Of a stretch of 5,619 nt of DNA, positions 5,501-5,619 are shown piece after piece. The translations under genes were made by a program, and so were the position numbers. Within the stretch, counting starts at the first letter, position 1; each line of letters begins with the position of its first letter. The notes below the pieces were generated by a model. It was not told the DNA's origin. It made no database searches and saw nothing but the letters and a program-made list of their open reading frames with translations. Source of the DNA: Acidimicrobiaceae bacterium (lineage in GTDB: Bacteria; Actinomycetota; Acidimicrobiia; Acidimicrobiales; Salinilacustritrichaceae); NCBI GenBank assembly GCA_003476595.1, contig DMTU01000137.1, forward strand, positions 25,891-31,509, in the 5' to 3' direction.

Positions 5501-5619
5501 CCGGCGCGCTCGATCGCGCCCTGCGGTACGAGGAGGCGAGCGCATGGCTCGCCCAGATCGTCATGCGTCTGCCTGCATGGCACGCAGCCCACGCGGAGGT
5601 CCGCGGGCACGTTCGCCTC
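2587..5619 (+). CDS. BTAD/SARP-type transcriptional regulator with STAND ATPase and helical C-terminus (3' partial)
   Basis: This is one frame open from GTG 2587 to the window edge: 1011 residues with no stop. Residues 14-105 are an OmpR/SARP-type winged helix (RIDVLGCFRV, then DEVCDALWPHLSPDAAANNL as helix-turn-helix, then VVLRGGTVALFP as the wing). Residues 112-237 are a bacterial transcriptional activation (BTAD) domain ending in ALRRSLASELGVAPDERS; its middle is short compared with a usual BTAD. Residues 246-480 are an AAA_16/STAND NTPase: Walker A GGAGSGKT (275-282, K281), Walker B VLLVVDDAH (378-386, D383/D384), an ARRD sensor-like strand end (411-414) and GNAFVLVEL (472-480). FVHELVRSAL (561-570) is the usual motif closing the ATPase module. 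Residues 580-1011 are Ala/Leu-rich helices, probably a TPR-like solenoid that senses a signal or partner. A CPGC motif lies at 954-957. The GTG start is fixed by a TAGGGT box six bases upstream. The targets and the signal are unknown. Confidence 0.9.
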   Translation, partial: MAAADGSVTAAAVRIDVLGCFRVAAAVGPVEEGDWPSRRSAELVQLLALSGRRQLLRDEVCDALWPHLSPDAAANNLRKAAHHARQVLGEADAVVLRGGTVALFPDREVLVDVDAFEAAGAAALAAADPEACAAVADSCGGELLPDARYEDWAEQRRRSVRTLRLDLLRAAGRWADVVALEPTDEPAHQALMEAALRRGSRAEALRWYAALRRSLASELGVAPDERSRSLHERCLASGSRSGAVACIGRDAELAVLEGAMRAAADRRGGAVVVHGGAGSGKTTICQVLGELATEAGWRCFWVTADGDPQPYGPLLPLLEELLVDDPDLLARLAGNAAGVLGALVPGLGSRPTEGPLSRHQVVGALQQLLRAVAGGRPVLLVVDDAHLADEATIDVVGHTAASVRDVVVVLARRDAPANASLAKVLRRLDRAGRSHELELRPLGDGEADELLRAVAPHLAEPTRLRLREEAAGNAFVLVELARIAGQDADAVATVGAAMTARLADLAEADVDGLRRLALGGGDLDQSTALALFAGPEPELHDLLDTALEAGVLVVVGDRYRFVHELVRSALAGQLPPHRRLEVHRRAASVLADSGAAPATVARHWLAGERPAEAVDPSLAAAERAVALGAFADARRHVEPVLAHDPANASALRIEAQSLDMMGDPRALRAYDAAIAAADPVAAHDLMAMRALAQIKQGDPAGGLEAIAGASPTSVAGRLSEALTYAGAAALGFADPAFGTAKAAESRRLALQTGDTASIVIASWAQAAAAHARGELHDSVLADLRDTAHVPHLAVRVFDGHLCMTQRFLYGARPYDEVIAFADALADEALRLGAMRGHAFAMNLRGEAELHAGRIDDAAIDLEEGARLHRAIGGAVGEAHALQRLAEVAHHRGRSPEATQLLDEALDLARVTDIGFHLLDRIYGTRVMLAGSDPEAALAAVDEAESAVQGQLETCPGCRITFAVPAAIACATAGALDRALRYEEASAWLAQIVMRLPAWHAAHAEVRGHVRL

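Overview
The window is GC-rich DNA from an actinobacterium, most likely of the Acidimicrobiia type. I infer this from third codon positions that are almost all G or C, GTG starts, an AfsR/SARP-like (BTAD) regulator with a C-terminal solenoid, and several start codons placed 5-8 bases after a TANNNT -10 box, an arrangement common in actinobacterial leaderless mRNAs. No tRNA, rRNA, CRISPR array, insertion sequence or attachment site was seen.

Layout. (1) Positions 1-97, minus strand: the first 32 codons of ettA, an ABC-F translation factor; the rest lies outside the window. (2) Positions 98-162: a compact divergent promoter region. (3) Positions 163-1305, plus: an unrecognised protein with one membrane helix and an extracytoplasmic part that appears to contain two related segments. 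(4) Positions 1302-1532, minus: a 76-residue protein with an Sm-like (LSm) strand pattern, convergent with the previous gene and sharing its stop-codon bases. (5) Positions 1533-1675: a non-coding divergent region with overlapping palindromes. (6) Positions 1676-2158, plus: a shortened, apparently degenerate class I SAM methyltransferase. (7) Positions 2190-2558, plus: a group 1 truncated haemoglobin with a strong ribosome binding site and a non-canonical distal haem pocket. (8) Positions 2587-5619, plus: a very large BTAD-family transcriptional regulator (winged helix, BTAD, AAA/STAND ATPase, helical solenoid). It is open to the window edge, so 1011 residues are seen without a stop.

How they may work together. 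The methyltransferase-like gene and the globin are 31 bases apart on the same strand and may be co-transcribed. The regulator follows the globin after 28 bases but has its own -10 box, so it can be transcribed separately. A functional link between the globin and the regulator is suggested only by adjacency and by a CPGC motif in the regulator. No clearly new multi-gene system is demonstrated. The most unusual items are the degenerate methyltransferase, the altered globin pocket, the Sm-like protein and the recurrent leaderless starts.
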